64,000 nt of DNA from Caryophanales bacterium (GCA_026168805.1 JAPFDS010000060.1:44135-108134); one strand, 5' to 3'. Numbered from the stretch's first letter, positions 51,135 through 58,712 are shown. Translations and numbers: made by a program. The notes: generated by a model from the letters alone, not told the origin.

Positions 51135-52278
51135 GGAATTTGCGATTTTCCTTTATTTGTTTGTGTTTCGAATTGTTTTCTTGATCTGTAAAGTGTTTCC
51201 TCAAAAGGAAAAAACGACGTTTGTTGCTTCTTTTGGGGATAATATTTTGTTTACGCTGCAAGAACTTGAGAAGCATTCGAATCAACAAACAATTATTTTA
51301 AAAACAGGGCAATGTAAAGTCCATTATGTGCCATCTTCTACACGAACAATTATTAACTTTACGCCGAAGCGTTTTTTCGCGTGGATCCAATCTATTTATC
51401 ATTTAGCAACTTCACGGCATGTGTTCGTAGATAATTACTACGGATTTTTAGCTGTGACATCTTTTAAAAAGGATACGACGTGTGTGCAGTTATGGCATGC
51501 GGCGGGTGCGATTAAGCAGTTTGGTTTGAAAGATCGCATGAATGAGTATCGGTCTGAACAAGCGTTTAAACGATTTAAACAAGTGTATAACCGCTTCACG
51601 CACGTCGTTGTAGGTTCTGATAAAATGGCGACGATTTTCGAGGAAGGTTTTGCTTTACCGGATGAACGCATGTTGCGTACAGGTGTACCACGGACTGACT
51701 TTTTCTTTAATGAACGAAGGGTGTCAGCTGTCAGGTCGCTGTTACGGCAAGACTTTCCGATGATTGAAAACAAAAAAGTGCTCATGTATGCACCGACGTA
51801 TCGAGATGACGCGCTTGAAATTGATTCGATTGCCCTTGATCTGGACCGGCTATATGAGGAATTTCATGAGGGCTATATATTGCTTTTGCGGTTGCACCCT
51901 GCGGTGAGTGGAGTGCTTAAAAATAACTATCCTGATTTTATCATTGATGTTTCTACGTATCCGAATATTAATCATATGCTTTTAATTACGGACGTCCTTA
52001 TTTCTGATTATTCATCGATTCCGTTTGAATTTTCTCTTTTAGAAAGGCCAATGATTTTTTTCGCATATGATTTAGACGAATATGGAGAGACGAGAGGGTT
52101 TTGGGACAGTTATAACCATGTTGTTCCTGGTCCTATAGTGGAAACCAATGAAGAGCTGATAGATGTTATTCAGACAGAAAATTATAACATGGATGCGATT
52201 CGAGAGTTCCGGGATGAGTGGAATACGTATTCTACTGGGGAATCAAGCAAACGATTGATTGAGGAAATATATGCTTAA
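51127..52278 (+). CDS. tagB: TagB-like CDP-glycerol glycerophosphotransferase (teichoic acid primase)
   Basis: 383-residue phosphotransferase that probably adds the first glycerol phosphate to the lipid-linked ManNAc-GlcNAc disaccharide. A hydrophobic N-terminal helix (about 5-22) is a membrane anchor. Family motifs are the HVFVDNYYGFL segment, QLWHAAGAIKQFG with the first catalytic His, GVPRTDFFF, APTYRDDA, LLRLHPAV with the second His, and VLISDYSSIPFEFSLLERP. It overlaps tagD by eight bases, so donor synthesis and use are coupled. The compact single-domain form and the WHAAGA motif resemble TagB more than TagF. A terminator follows. Together with TagO and TagA elsewhere in the window it completes the linkage unit. 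Confidence 0.87.
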   Translation: MVREFAIFLYLFVFRIVFLICKVFPQKEKTTFVASFGDNILFTLQELEKHSNQQTIILKTGQCKVHYVPSSTRTIINFTPKRFFAWIQSIYHLATSRHVFVDNYYGFLAVTSFKKDTTCVQLWHAAGAIKQFGLKDRMNEYRSEQAFKRFKQVYNRFTHVVVGSDKMATIFEEGFALPDERMLRTGVPRTDFFFNERRVSAVRSLLRQDFPMIENKKVLMYAPTYRDDALEIDSIALDLDRLYEEFHEGYILLLRLHPAVSGVLKNNYPDFIIDVSTYPNINHMLLITDVLISDYSSIPFEFSLLERPMIFFAYDLDEYGETRGFWDSYNHVVPGPIVETNEELIDVIQTENYNMDAIREFRDEWNTYSTGESSKRLIEEIYA

Positions 52279-52285
52279 ATACATG

Positions 52286-52321
52286 CGGTTTGTTCGTTCA
52301 TAACGGATAAACCGTTTTTTT
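52286..52321 (+). terminator. Intrinsic terminator of tagDB
   Basis: CGGTTTGTTCGT and ACGGATAAACCG form a 12-bp stem with G-U pairs and a short loop, followed by seven T residues. Confidence 0.85.
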
Positions 52322-52400
52322 AACGCTCGGCTGTTGCTTACCTCTACACAAAAGTCGTATGATAGAATTGTAGTCTATCAACGTATTGGGGGATACACAT

Positions 52401-53543
52401 ATGACAAAATATGCAATTACGAATGCCCGGGTGCTTGACGGGAAGGGAACGTTTTTCAAAAATGGAACCGTTCTCATGGATGATGGAAGGATTGTAGATG
52501 TTGGAGAAAATCTGGACATTCCAGCGGGTGTAGATGTGATCGATGCAAAGGACAAGGTTGTCACGCCTGGACTGATTGACGTCCACACGCATTTAGGTGT
52601 TGCTGAGGCAGGGCTTGGCCAGGAAGGTTCGGACTTCAATGAAACAAGTTCGTCGATGACACCTGAGATTCGAGCTTTAGACGGGATTAACCCGACTGAA
52701 ATGGGTTTTCAGGATGCTCGTGAATCTGGCGTAACGACTGTTCAAATTATGCCTGGAAGTGCGAATGTAATTGGTGGAGAAATGGTTGTTGTGAAAACGG
52801 TCGGAAATATCGTGGATGAGATGGTTATTTCTTCCCCATCAGGCATGAAAGCTGCGACAGGTGAAAACCCGAAACGTTTCCATGGTGGAAAGGGAAGAAT
52901 GCCAAACACGCGGATGGGTGTTGCCGCTCAGTTGCGATCAAAGTTAATCGAAGCACAAAATTACGTAGATGGTGTTGGCGATAAAGGTCGTAATTTAGGG
53001 CTGGAAAATCTAGCGAAAGTGTTGAATAAAGAAATTCCACTGCGGGTGCATGCCCACCGTGCGGATGATATTCAAACAGTTTTGCGCATTAAAGAAGAAT
53101 TTGATATTGATTTAACGATCGAACATTGTACAGAGGGCCATCAAATCGCAGAGTATGTGGCGAAATTTAATGTCCCTGTTTCGGTCGGTCCGACGATGTC
53201 CACACGTTCGAAAGTAGAGCTCGCTGATAAAGGGTGGCATACGATTAAAGCACTGCTTGATGCAGGGGTTGCGTGCTCGATTACGACGGATCATCCTGTC
53301 GTAGGAATTGAATATTTAGTCACAAGCGCCATTCATGCGATTGAGTCCGGCGGTATTACAGAAGAACAAGCATTGCGAGCGATTACGTATGATGCTGCAA
53401 AACATATTGGCGTGGAGGATCGTGTTGGTTCTCTAGAAGCTGGAAAAGATGCAGACGTTGTTGTTTGGAGTGGAAATCCATTTGAACTCAACTCAAAAGT
53501 TGAAAACGTTTTTATTGATGGAGAAAAAGTGATTGGTGAATAA
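52401..53543 (+). CDS. Amidohydrolase (imidazolonepropionase-like family)
   Basis: 380-residue metal-dependent hydrolase of the amidohydrolase superfamily, cytosolic. The metal-binding set is visible: VTPGLIDVHTHLG near 55, LRVHAHRADDI near 218, IEHCTEGHQIAEY near 240 and SITTDHPVVG near 297, together with the C-terminal LEAGKDADVVVWSGNPFE typical of the beta-sandwich return. Members hydrolyse cyclic amides, N-acyl compounds or dipeptides, and the exact substrate is unknown. The start was set at ATG 52401-52403 with GGGGG eight bases upstream, instead of an earlier TTG. It is single, with a hairpin after it, and faces a GntR gene whose operon includes a DUF1028 protein. These may form one catabolic unit. 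Confidence 0.88.
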   Translation: MTKYAITNARVLDGKGTFFKNGTVLMDDGRIVDVGENLDIPAGVDVIDAKDKVVTPGLIDVHTHLGVAEAGLGQEGSDFNETSSSMTPEIRALDGINPTEMGFQDARESGVTTVQIMPGSANVIGGEMVVVKTVGNIVDEMVISSPSGMKAATGENPKRFHGGKGRMPNTRMGVAAQLRSKLIEAQNYVDGVGDKGRNLGLENLAKVLNKEIPLRVHAHRADDIQTVLRIKEEFDIDLTIEHCTEGHQIAEYVAKFNVPVSVGPTMSTRSKVELADKGWHTIKALLDAGVACSITTDHPVVGIEYLVTSAIHAIESGGITEEQALRAITYDAAKHIGVEDRVGSLEAGKDADVVVWSGNPFELNSKVENVFIDGEKVIGE

Positions 53544-53549
53544 AATGAA

Positions 53550-53581
53550 GAAAGCACATTCTGTGGGTAGAATGTGCTTTC
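53550..53581. terminator. Hairpin between convergent amidohydrolase and GntR genes
   Basis: GAAAGCACATTCT (53550-53562) pairs perfectly with AGAATGTGCTTTC (53569-53581) around GTGGGT. It is a 13-bp stem with only weak U-runs, probably a two-way terminator. Confidence 0.6.
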
Positions 53582-53595
53582 ATGATGATTAATTC

Positions 53596-54279
53596 TTACG
53601 ATGTAGTAGCGTCAACGGTCTGTCGCTCATGGATTTGTTCTTGTATGTAGGTATATGCGTTCTTGATGTGGGTTTCCATTGCACGTTTGGCTTCTTCTAA
53701 GTTTTTATCTTCCAGTGCTTCGATGATGTGTACGTGTTCTTCATAGTTATCGATTCTTCGTTGATCGCTGAGGGAAAACATGCTTCTGTTATGATAAATA
53801 ACTTCATTCAGTTGTGTCAGCATTGCTTGTAACGTTTCGTTGTTCGCATACGAAAGTATTTTATTATGAATGGCAGTATTCATTTCTTCATACGCTTGAA
53901 AGTCTCTCGAATGCTTAGATTTTGCAACGATTTTCCGGAGTGCTGTAATGCCTTTATTGTCAATGGTTTCTGTTACTGTTTCTATGGCTAGCACCTCTAA
54001 GGCTACTCGGCATTGATAGACTTCTTCGATTTCCCTTGTAGAAAACTTTTGAACAACAGCTCCTTTATAAGGAATATTCTTCACAAACCTTTCTGATTCT
54101 AACCGGCGAAAGGCTTCTCTAACTGGTGTTGTACTCACACCTAGTTGCTCACTCACTTTTGTTTCTGTCAATCTGGTTCCTGGTGTTATGTTCCCATCAA
54201 TGATTGCTTTCTTTATATTTTCATACACAATGGTACTTAATGGCTTTCTGCCAACGGATTCAATTTTTGTAATCGACAT
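53596..54279 (-). CDS. GntR family transcriptional regulator (FCD domain)
   Basis: 227-residue FadR/VanR-type GntR regulator. The winged helix covers residues 10-75 with RLTETKVSEQLGVSTTPVREAFRRLE, and a helical FCD ligand domain covers about 88-210 with the EVYQCRVALEVLA start motif and His residues near 150 and 195. It lies convergent to the amidohydrolase gene and downstream of two other minus-strand genes. Its 5' leader holds a run of eight G residues on its own strand within the ribosome-site region (GGGGAGAG before the ATG) and a strong near-palindrome further upstream. Likely ligand and targets are unknown; the amidohydrolase is a reasonable candidate target. Confidence 0.87.
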   Translation of the reverse strand: MSITKIESVGRKPLSTIVYENIKKAIIDGNITPGTRLTETKVSEQLGVSTTPVREAFRRLESERFVKNIPYKGAVVQKFSTREIEEVYQCRVALEVLAIETVTETIDNKGITALRKIVAKSKHSRDFQAYEEMNTAIHNKILSYANNETLQAMLTQLNEVIYHNRSMFSLSDQRRIDNYEEHVHIIEALEDKNLEEAKRAMETHIKNAYTYIQEQIHERQTVDATTS

Positions 54280-54359
54280 AACTCTCTCCCCCCCCTCATG
54301 ACATACAAATATATTCCTATAGACATACTTCTGTTTGTGCGCATGTTTATGTCACAATT

Positions 54360-54394
54360 TTTAAGATACTATAGTAGACATAGTATAGCTTAAA
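54360..54394. promoter_or_regulatory. Nested palindrome upstream of the GntR gene
   Basis: ATACTAT (54366-54372) and ATAGTAT (54380-54386) are perfect inverted repeats with a 7-base centre. They are flanked by TTTAAG (54360-54365) and CTTAAA (54389-54394), also perfect apart from a two-base offset. It is located 80-115 bases before the GntR start, between it and the phosphoesterase gene. It is likely an operator for the regulator itself. Confidence 0.5.
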
Positions 54395-54464
54395 GACTTG
54401 TAAAAAGATAGTTTCTCGATAAAATATAGGGTGGTTTATCCACTAATACCAATGCCTTAAGCGC

Positions 54465-55142
54465 TTACTTATTTTTGACATTATATTGCTTTTTACTCGG
54501 TAATTCTAAACAATTTAGTTGGTCTCCATATACCGCTCCGCCGTCAATTCCAATGATATTGTTGTTGCCAAAGTACACATCTGCATTTGTTTCATCTTTG
54601 TGTAAAATAGGTGTGCGTGTATGACCAAAAACAACTGTTTTATCCCCGTCATACCCATGATGGAATTTGTCACGAATCCAAACGAGCACATATGGATCGG
54701 TCTCTGACACTGGAGTATCCGGGTCTACTCCTCCATGAACAAAAATATAGTCTTCTGTTTCGTAATAGTAGTCGAGTTCTTTAATAAATTGCACGTGTGT
54801 GTAAAAGTCTTCTGTTTCTGGGAGTCGTTGTTCGTTAATGGATGAATCATAGCTTTGTAATGTCGGTATCCCGCCGTTTTTCCACCACCGTTCCCATGCA
54901 TTTTCTTCATTATTGACCGCAGCGAGAAGCATGTCGTCGTGATTTCCGCGGAGGACGATCGCCCCTGCTTCTTTTAATTTCATCACTTTATGTAAGACTC
55001 CACGAGAATCTGGCCCTCGATCAATATAATCGCCTAATAAAACGAGCTGGTCTTCTGTTGGGTTGTACTCAACTTTTTCAAGCAAGTCGTTAAACATTTG
55101 TAATTCTCCATGGATATCACTGATTAGTAAGTAGCGTTTCAT
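54465..55142 (-). CDS. Metallophosphoesterase (serine/threonine phosphatase / symmetrical Ap4A hydrolase-like)
   Basis: 225-residue calcineurin-like phosphoesterase with a complete two-metal site: ISDIHGE near 6-12, LLGDYIDRGPDSRG near 36, LRGNHDDML near 66, and later His residues in VHGGVD near 134 and VFGHTRTP near 170. This layout is shared by PrpE-type protein phosphatases and bis(5'-nucleosyl)-tetraphosphatases; the sequence does not settle which. The start was set at ATG 55140-55142 because AGAGGT lies six bases upstream; the ATG at 55160 would include that site in the coding region. It lies between the DUF1028 gene (26 bases upstream) and the GntR gene, so it probably shares a transcript with the former. 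Confidence 0.87.
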   Translation of the reverse strand: MKRYLLISDIHGELQMFNDLLEKVEYNPTEDQLVLLGDYIDRGPDSRGVLHKVMKLKEAGAIVLRGNHDDMLLAAVNNEENAWERWWKNGGIPTLQSYDSSINEQRLPETEDFYTHVQFIKELDYYYETEDYIFVHGGVDPDTPVSETDPYVLVWIRDKFHHGYDGDKTVVFGHTRTPILHKDETNADVYFGNNNIIGIDGGAVYGDQLNCLELPSKKQYNVKNK

Positions 55143-55168
55143 ATGTATACCTCTTTTCATTTGATTGT

Positions 55169-55885
55169 TTATTCTTCGTCTTGCAGGAGTCCTAGCTTTC
55201 GTTGTTCTTCTAAGTTAAACGTTCCTCCAGGATTTTCTTTTGTTGGGAGTGATTGAACAAATGGAAACAATTGTTCTTCAGCAACGCTGTACACCCGGCG
55301 TAATTCGGTTACGGGATCTTCATGTTCATCAACGCGTAGGTTAACGATTGGATATGGTTGTTTGTCAACGACGTATAGTGCGGCGGACTGTTTCCCGCGT
55401 TTGTCTCCACCTGCTGCTTGGCCTGCTTCGAGTGCTTGCAGAAGGCGTTCAGAAAGTGATAGGTCTTCTGAGGCAGTGAATGAATCCTTCATTGCTTGTA
55501 ACGTTTCTTCACCTACGAGCATATTTCCCGCAATGGCATAGTTTTCGCCGGTCATATGTCCTTTCCATGTGTCGCTTTTTTCCCCTGTGAAGGCAGTTGA
55601 TAATCCCTCGCTGTCGACAATGGCAACTTGGCGCAATTCTGGAACCGGGTCTTCTTCAAGTACACATTCTAATACTTCATCCGCGGACAGACCTTCTTCC
55701 AAATACGTTAACCCATTGATGCCGATGAGTGGATTGACGAAAGATTGACTAGCAATTGCTCCTACCCCTGCTTTGGCATATGGACAAAGTCCTCCTACTC
55801 CTGGTACAGCAGTCGAAACAGCAACACCAAATTGATTCGTTTGTGCGCATCTCGCTGTAATCGAAAAAGTATTCATTTGAAGCAT
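55169..55885 (-). CDS. DUF1028 family protein (putative Ntn-type hydrolase)
   Basis: 238-residue protein of the DUF1028 family, described as resembling N-terminal-nucleophile hydrolases. Family traits visible are NTFSITARCAQTNQFGVAVSTAVPGVG near 4-30, ASQSFVNPLIGINGL near 45, VDSEGLSTAFTGEKSDTWKGH near 95-115, NYAIAGNMLVGEETL near 120 and AGGDKRGKQSAALYVV near 157-172. Members are often close to peptidase or amidohydrolase genes, as here. Its enzymatic role is not established. The ATG at 55885 has GGGGGAG six bases upstream. The upstream gap is filled by the 51-bp tandem array at 55943-56320, so its promoter must lie within or just before that array. Confidence 0.85.
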   Translation of the reverse strand: MLQMNTFSITARCAQTNQFGVAVSTAVPGVGGLCPYAKAGVGAIASQSFVNPLIGINGLTYLEEGLSADEVLECVLEEDPVPELRQVAIVDSEGLSTAFTGEKSDTWKGHMTGENYAIAGNMLVGEETLQAMKDSFTASEDLSLSERLLQALEAGQAAGGDKRGKQSAALYVVDKQPYPIVNLRVDEHEDPVTELRRVYSVAEEQLFPFVQSLPTKENPGGTFNLEEQRKLGLLQDEE

Positions 55886-55942
55886 GTAGTTCTCCCCCTT
55901 TTTAAATATTCTATATTTATCATAGCATAGAAATGGATAGGA

Positions 55943-56320
55943 GGATTTTTAAACGCATTTGAGGTTTACGTCTAAATTTCCGTGAGTGACTTGAGATTTC
56001 TAAACGCATTTGAGATTTGCGTTTAATTTTCCTCGTGTGGCTTAAGATTTTTAAACGCATTTGAGGTTTGCGTTTAATTTTCCTCGTGTGGCTTAAGATT
56101 TTTAAACGCATTTGAAGTTTGCATTTAATTTTCCTCGTGTGTCTTAAGATTTTTGAACGCATTTGAAGTTTGCGTTTAATTTTCCGCGAGTGGCTTAAGA
56201 TTTTTAAACGCATTTGAGATTTGCGTCTAAATTTATGCGTGTGGCCTGAGATTTTTTAACGCATTTGCCGTTTGCGTCTAAATTTCCGCAAGTAGCTTGG
56301 GATTTTTAAACGGAATCGGA
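55943..56320. repeat. Tandem array of seven to eight 51-bp units (family A)
   Basis: AAACGCATTT, or a one- to two-base variant, starts at 55951, 56002, 56053, 56104, 56155, 56206 and 56257, exactly 51 bases apart, with a decayed copy at 56309. In each unit AAACGCA pairs with TGCGTTT (or TGCGTCT) nine bases later, giving a 7-bp dyad, followed by an AATTTTCC, [CT]GTG, GCTTAAGA stretch. As 51 is 17 codons, the array stays open in one minus-strand frame, but this is a by-product. It lies between the divergent DUF1028 and membrane-protein genes and accounts for nearly all of that 550-base gap. Confidence 0.88.
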
Positions 56321-56437
56321 CTATTTGGACGAAATCATGCAGTCTCTCAAGTAAATAGTACTTTTCGAATATTGTCTATTCTTCATACATATGATACGAT
56401 TCGAATATATTTTGCGTTATCAAAGGAGGGATGTACG

Positions 56438-56842
56438 TTGAGTCCGTTTATGTATGTGATTATTTCTGCAATAGCTGTGTTTCCAGTTGCGATTGCGTTT
56501 AAAGTGATTATTGAAAAAGTGAAGTCGAACCACATGGCGTATGAAAGAGCTGTAACCGTATTTTTTCTTACAGTAGCGATTATTGAAATCATCCCAATCA
56601 TTTTAATTGTGTATGCGTTTAGTCAAAAAACGACGGTTGCTGGAATGGATGAGTTGATTGTACCACTATTGCTCGTTTTTGTATTTATGGCCGTAAGTGC
56701 ATTTTTCATATTCTTACAGGGCAAGGTAGGTGTACCGAAAGAGCAAAGACAACAATTAACCGTCTTCTCTCTCATAGCAATTTCTTTGTCAAATGCGATT
56801 CCGATCATTTCGATCGTTGGCTTGTTTACCATGCTCGGTTAA
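56438..56842 (+). CDS. Small four-helix membrane protein resembling a duplicated ATP synthase c subunit
   Basis: 134-residue hydrophobic protein built as two helical hairpins. The second helix of the first hairpin reads AIIEIIPIILIVYAF, which closely resembles the proton-carrying helix of F-type c subunits (ALVEALPIIAVVIAF), with Glu54 in the position of the ion-binding carboxylate. The matching helix of the second hairpin, LSNAIPIISIVGLF, has Asn there. Loops are short and basic, as in c subunits. The start is TTG 56438-56440 eight bases after AAAGGAGG; the longer frame upstream runs into the repeat array and is not credible. A homologous gene follows at 56918. It is not part of an ATP synthase operon, so the function is unknown; the resemblance is my own pattern match. 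Confidence 0.75.
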   Translation: MSPFMYVIISAIAVFPVAIAFKVIIEKVKSNHMAYERAVTVFFLTVAIIEIIPIILIVYAFSQKTTVAGMDELIVPLLLVFVFMAVSAFFIFLQGKVGVPKEQRQQLTVFSLIAISLSNAIPIISIVGLFTMLG

Positions 56843-56917
56843 AAAAACGCTTTAACATGTCGCTGTTACGTACGATATAAATGGTGTATACTTGTACGTA
56901 TATAAGAGGTGAGATGA

Positions 56918-57322
56918 TTGAACGTATATATTTTTGTAGCGGCAGCATTATTAGCCGTGTTGCCTGTCATTTTTATTTTTAAAAACTGTGTAGACAGCCT
57001 GAAAAAGGATCCACAATCCATGAAACACGTACAAAGACGATTTTTCATCGGAGCAGCGCTGAGTAAGATTGTTCCAGCGATTTTGCTCATGTACGGAATC
57101 ATTAAAATGACGCCGGTAGACTCGATTTCGAAATTATTTATTCCGTGGGCAATTATTGGTGCATCGGTCATTGGAAGTCTGGCATTTATCGGCTCTCAAA
57201 AAGATCCTGAAGGAAATGATGATGTAAAGACGACTGTAAATACGTTGGTGACCATTACTCGTCCGCACATCTTTACCGTTCCACTAATGGCTGCGGTGTT
57301 TATGTTTTTAATGACGATTTAA
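56918..57322 (+). CDS. Small four-helix membrane protein, paralogue of the preceding gene
   Basis: 134-residue membrane protein, the same length as its neighbour and with the same two-hairpin plan. The helix matching the c-subunit ion-binding helix reads AALSKIVPAILLMYGI, keeping the I-P-x-I-L-x-x-Y pattern but with Lys in place of Glu. The first loop (SLKKDPQSMKHVQRR) is basic and sits where the polar c-subunit loop would be. A connecting segment SQKDPEGNDD joins the last two helices. The start is TTG with GAGGTGAG just upstream. The two genes likely encode partners of one complex. They precede the two halves of a ThrE-type exporter in the same direction, but a short hairpin separates them. 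Function unknown. Confidence 0.72.
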   Translation: MNVYIFVAAALLAVLPVIFIFKNCVDSLKKDPQSMKHVQRRFFIGAALSKIVPAILLMYGIIKMTPVDSISKLFIPWAIIGASVIGSLAFIGSQKDPEGNDDVKTTVNTLVTITRPHIFTVPLMAAVFMFLMTI

Positions 57323-57329
57323 ACGAATG

Positions 57330-57364
57330 CGTGTTTCTGCACAATGTGTGGGTACACGTTTTTT
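57330..57364 (+). terminator. Weak terminator after the small membrane protein pair
   Basis: CGTGT (57330-57334) and ACACG (57354-57358) form a short stem, with extra CACA/TGTG pairing inside, followed by six T residues. The stem is short, so read-through to the exporter genes is likely. Confidence 0.4.
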
Positions 57365-57394
57365 ATTGAGTACCATTGAAAGGAGTGAAATTCC

Positions 57395-58147
57395 TTGAAC
57401 GATCAAGCTGTGATACGAATTTGTCTACTTGCTGGAAAGATTATGTTGCAAAGTGGAGCAGAAACGCACCGGGTAGAAGATACGATGAAACGAATTGCGG
57501 AGGCTTATGGGTATACGGATATCCAAAGTTTCGCCATGCCGACGGGTGTGCATTTTTCGATTAATCGGACAGAAGCGAGCCGTTTTTTACGTGTGTCTTC
57601 TCGAGCAACCGATTTACATAAAATTTCTGATGTGAACGAAATTTCACGTTCCATTACCAATGACAACATTTCGATTGATGAAGCGAAAAAGCGATTGGAT
57701 GCAGTAGATGAATCTCGACAAACGTTTACGAAAACGGCGCAAATTATTGCAGCTGCATTGGTCAGTGGGAGTTTCACGATTATGTTCGGGGGCACGTGGC
57801 CGGACTTTTTACCGTCGATGATTACTGGTGGAGTGGCTTATGCATTCATGTTTTGGGTCGTTCACCTGATTGGTACAAGATTTATTGCTGACTTCTTTGC
57901 TTCGATTCTTATTGGTTTGCTTGCTTATGTCAGTATTCAAATGGGGTTTGGACATTCATTGGATAAAGTCATCATCGGTGCTGTCATGCCTCTCGTCCCA
58001 GGACTTCCGATTACGAATGCTGTTCGTGATCTACTCGCGGGGCACTTGGTTGCTGGGGTTTCCAAAGGGGTGGAAGCTGGTTTGACAGCGGTCGCCATTG
58101 GGGCTGGTGTTGCGGTCATGTTTGGATTTGTCGCATTGTTTTCTTAA
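57395..58147 (+). CDS. Threonine/serine exporter family protein, N-terminal component (DUF1212)
   Basis: 250-residue protein matching the first half of the ThrE amino-acid exporter (YjjP type). A cytosolic N-terminal domain (1-115) has the diagnostic AGKIMLQSGAETHRVEDTMKRIAEAYG and the FAMPTGVHFSI segment. Four to five membrane helices follow from about residue 118, including GGVAYAFMFWVVHLIG and IIGAVMPLVPGLPITNAVRDLLAG. It functions with the small DUF3815 subunit encoded next, and together they would export small molecules such as threonine, serine or dicarboxylates. It starts with TTG, nine bases after AAAGGAG. The split into two genes is the usual bacterial alternative to fused ThrE. Substrate is not known. 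Confidence 0.88.
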   Translation: MNDQAVIRICLLAGKIMLQSGAETHRVEDTMKRIAEAYGYTDIQSFAMPTGVHFSINRTEASRFLRVSSRATDLHKISDVNEISRSITNDNISIDEAKKRLDAVDESRQTFTKTAQIIAAALVSGSFTIMFGGTWPDFLPSMITGGVAYAFMFWVVHLIGTRFIADFFASILIGLLAYVSIQMGFGHSLDKVIIGAVMPLVPGLPITNAVRDLLAGHLVAGVSKGVEAGLTAVAIGAGVAVMFGFVALFS

Positions 58148-58191
58148 TACGTTTGACGTTTTCTCATTTTACATAGGTAGGTGAAGGTGTC

Positions 58192-58629
58192 TTGGGAATA
58201 CTCGCACATACGATTACAAGCTTTTTTGCTGCAGCTGGTTTCGCCGTGTTGTTTAATGCACCGCGAAAGTCGCTCATCCCCTGTGGAGTTGTCGGCATGC
58301 TTGGGTGGCTCGTATATATTGGTTTAATCGAAGTGAATTTTCTTGCAGTTCCAGCAACCGTCATCGCCTCCATTGTCGTAGGAATATGTAGTCGTGTCTG
58401 TGCGGAGACGTTTAAAATGCCGATTCTTATTTTTTACGTAGCTGGAATTATTCCTTTGGTCCCTGGAGGAGTTGCTTACAATGCAATGCGCTCTTTCATC
58501 GAAAGTGATTATTTCGATGGGGTCGAATTAGCTGCCGAAGTAATGATTTTATCCGGGGGAATAGCGATTGGCTTAATGTTTTCCGAAGTGATGAATCAGT
58601 TATGGAGGAAAATCGTTCGATCCGCTTGA
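58192..58629 (+). CDS. Threonine/serine exporter family protein, C-terminal component (DUF3815)
   Basis: 145-residue membrane protein with four to five helices, matching the second half of ThrE (YjjB type). Its key segments are CGVVGMLGWLVYIGL near 28-42, a GICSRVCAETFKMPILIFYVAGIIPLVPGG stretch near 65-90 with the conserved Pro-Gly helix break, and YNAMRSFIESDY. It pairs with the DUF1212 protein encoded 44 bases upstream to form a two-component exporter in the membrane. It begins with a TTG codon following GGTGAAGGTG. A strong two-way terminator follows. Confidence 0.87.
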   Translation: MGILAHTITSFFAAAGFAVLFNAPRKSLIPCGVVGMLGWLVYIGLIEVNFLAVPATVIASIVVGICSRVCAETFKMPILIFYVAGIIPLVPGGVAYNAMRSFIESDYFDGVELAAEVMILSGGIAIGLMFSEVMNQLWRKIVRSA

Positions 58630-58658
58630 TCAAACGTTTGGTTGAATGGTTTTCAAAC

Positions 58659-58703
58659 AAAAAGTCACTGCTTTAGGGTTTCCTAGAGCAGTGACTTTTT
58701 TTG
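58659..58703. terminator. Bidirectional terminator between exporter and RND efflux genes
   Basis: AAAGTCACTGCTTTAGG pairs with CCTAGAGCAGTGACTTT around a short loop, followed by seven T residues on the plus strand and preceded by an A-run. It therefore serves both convergent transcripts. Confidence 0.9.
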
Positions 58704-58712
58704 TCTACTTAT

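Noticed and set aside
55920..56213. Open minus-strand frame of 97 codons with a 17-residue repeat, rich in Arg and Lys
   Set aside because: It is a by-product of the 51-bp tandem array (51 = 17 codons), has no ribosome site, and its residue pattern follows the DNA dyads.
55943..56320. Possible CRISPR array
   Set aside because: Units are 51 bp, similar along their whole length and degenerate. There are no constant repeats separated by unique spacers, and no cas genes are in the window.
56297..56437. N-terminal extension of the small membrane protein at 56438
   Set aside because: The extension begins in the repeat array and is not hydrophobic like the protein; a strong AAAGGAGG site directly precedes TTG 56438.
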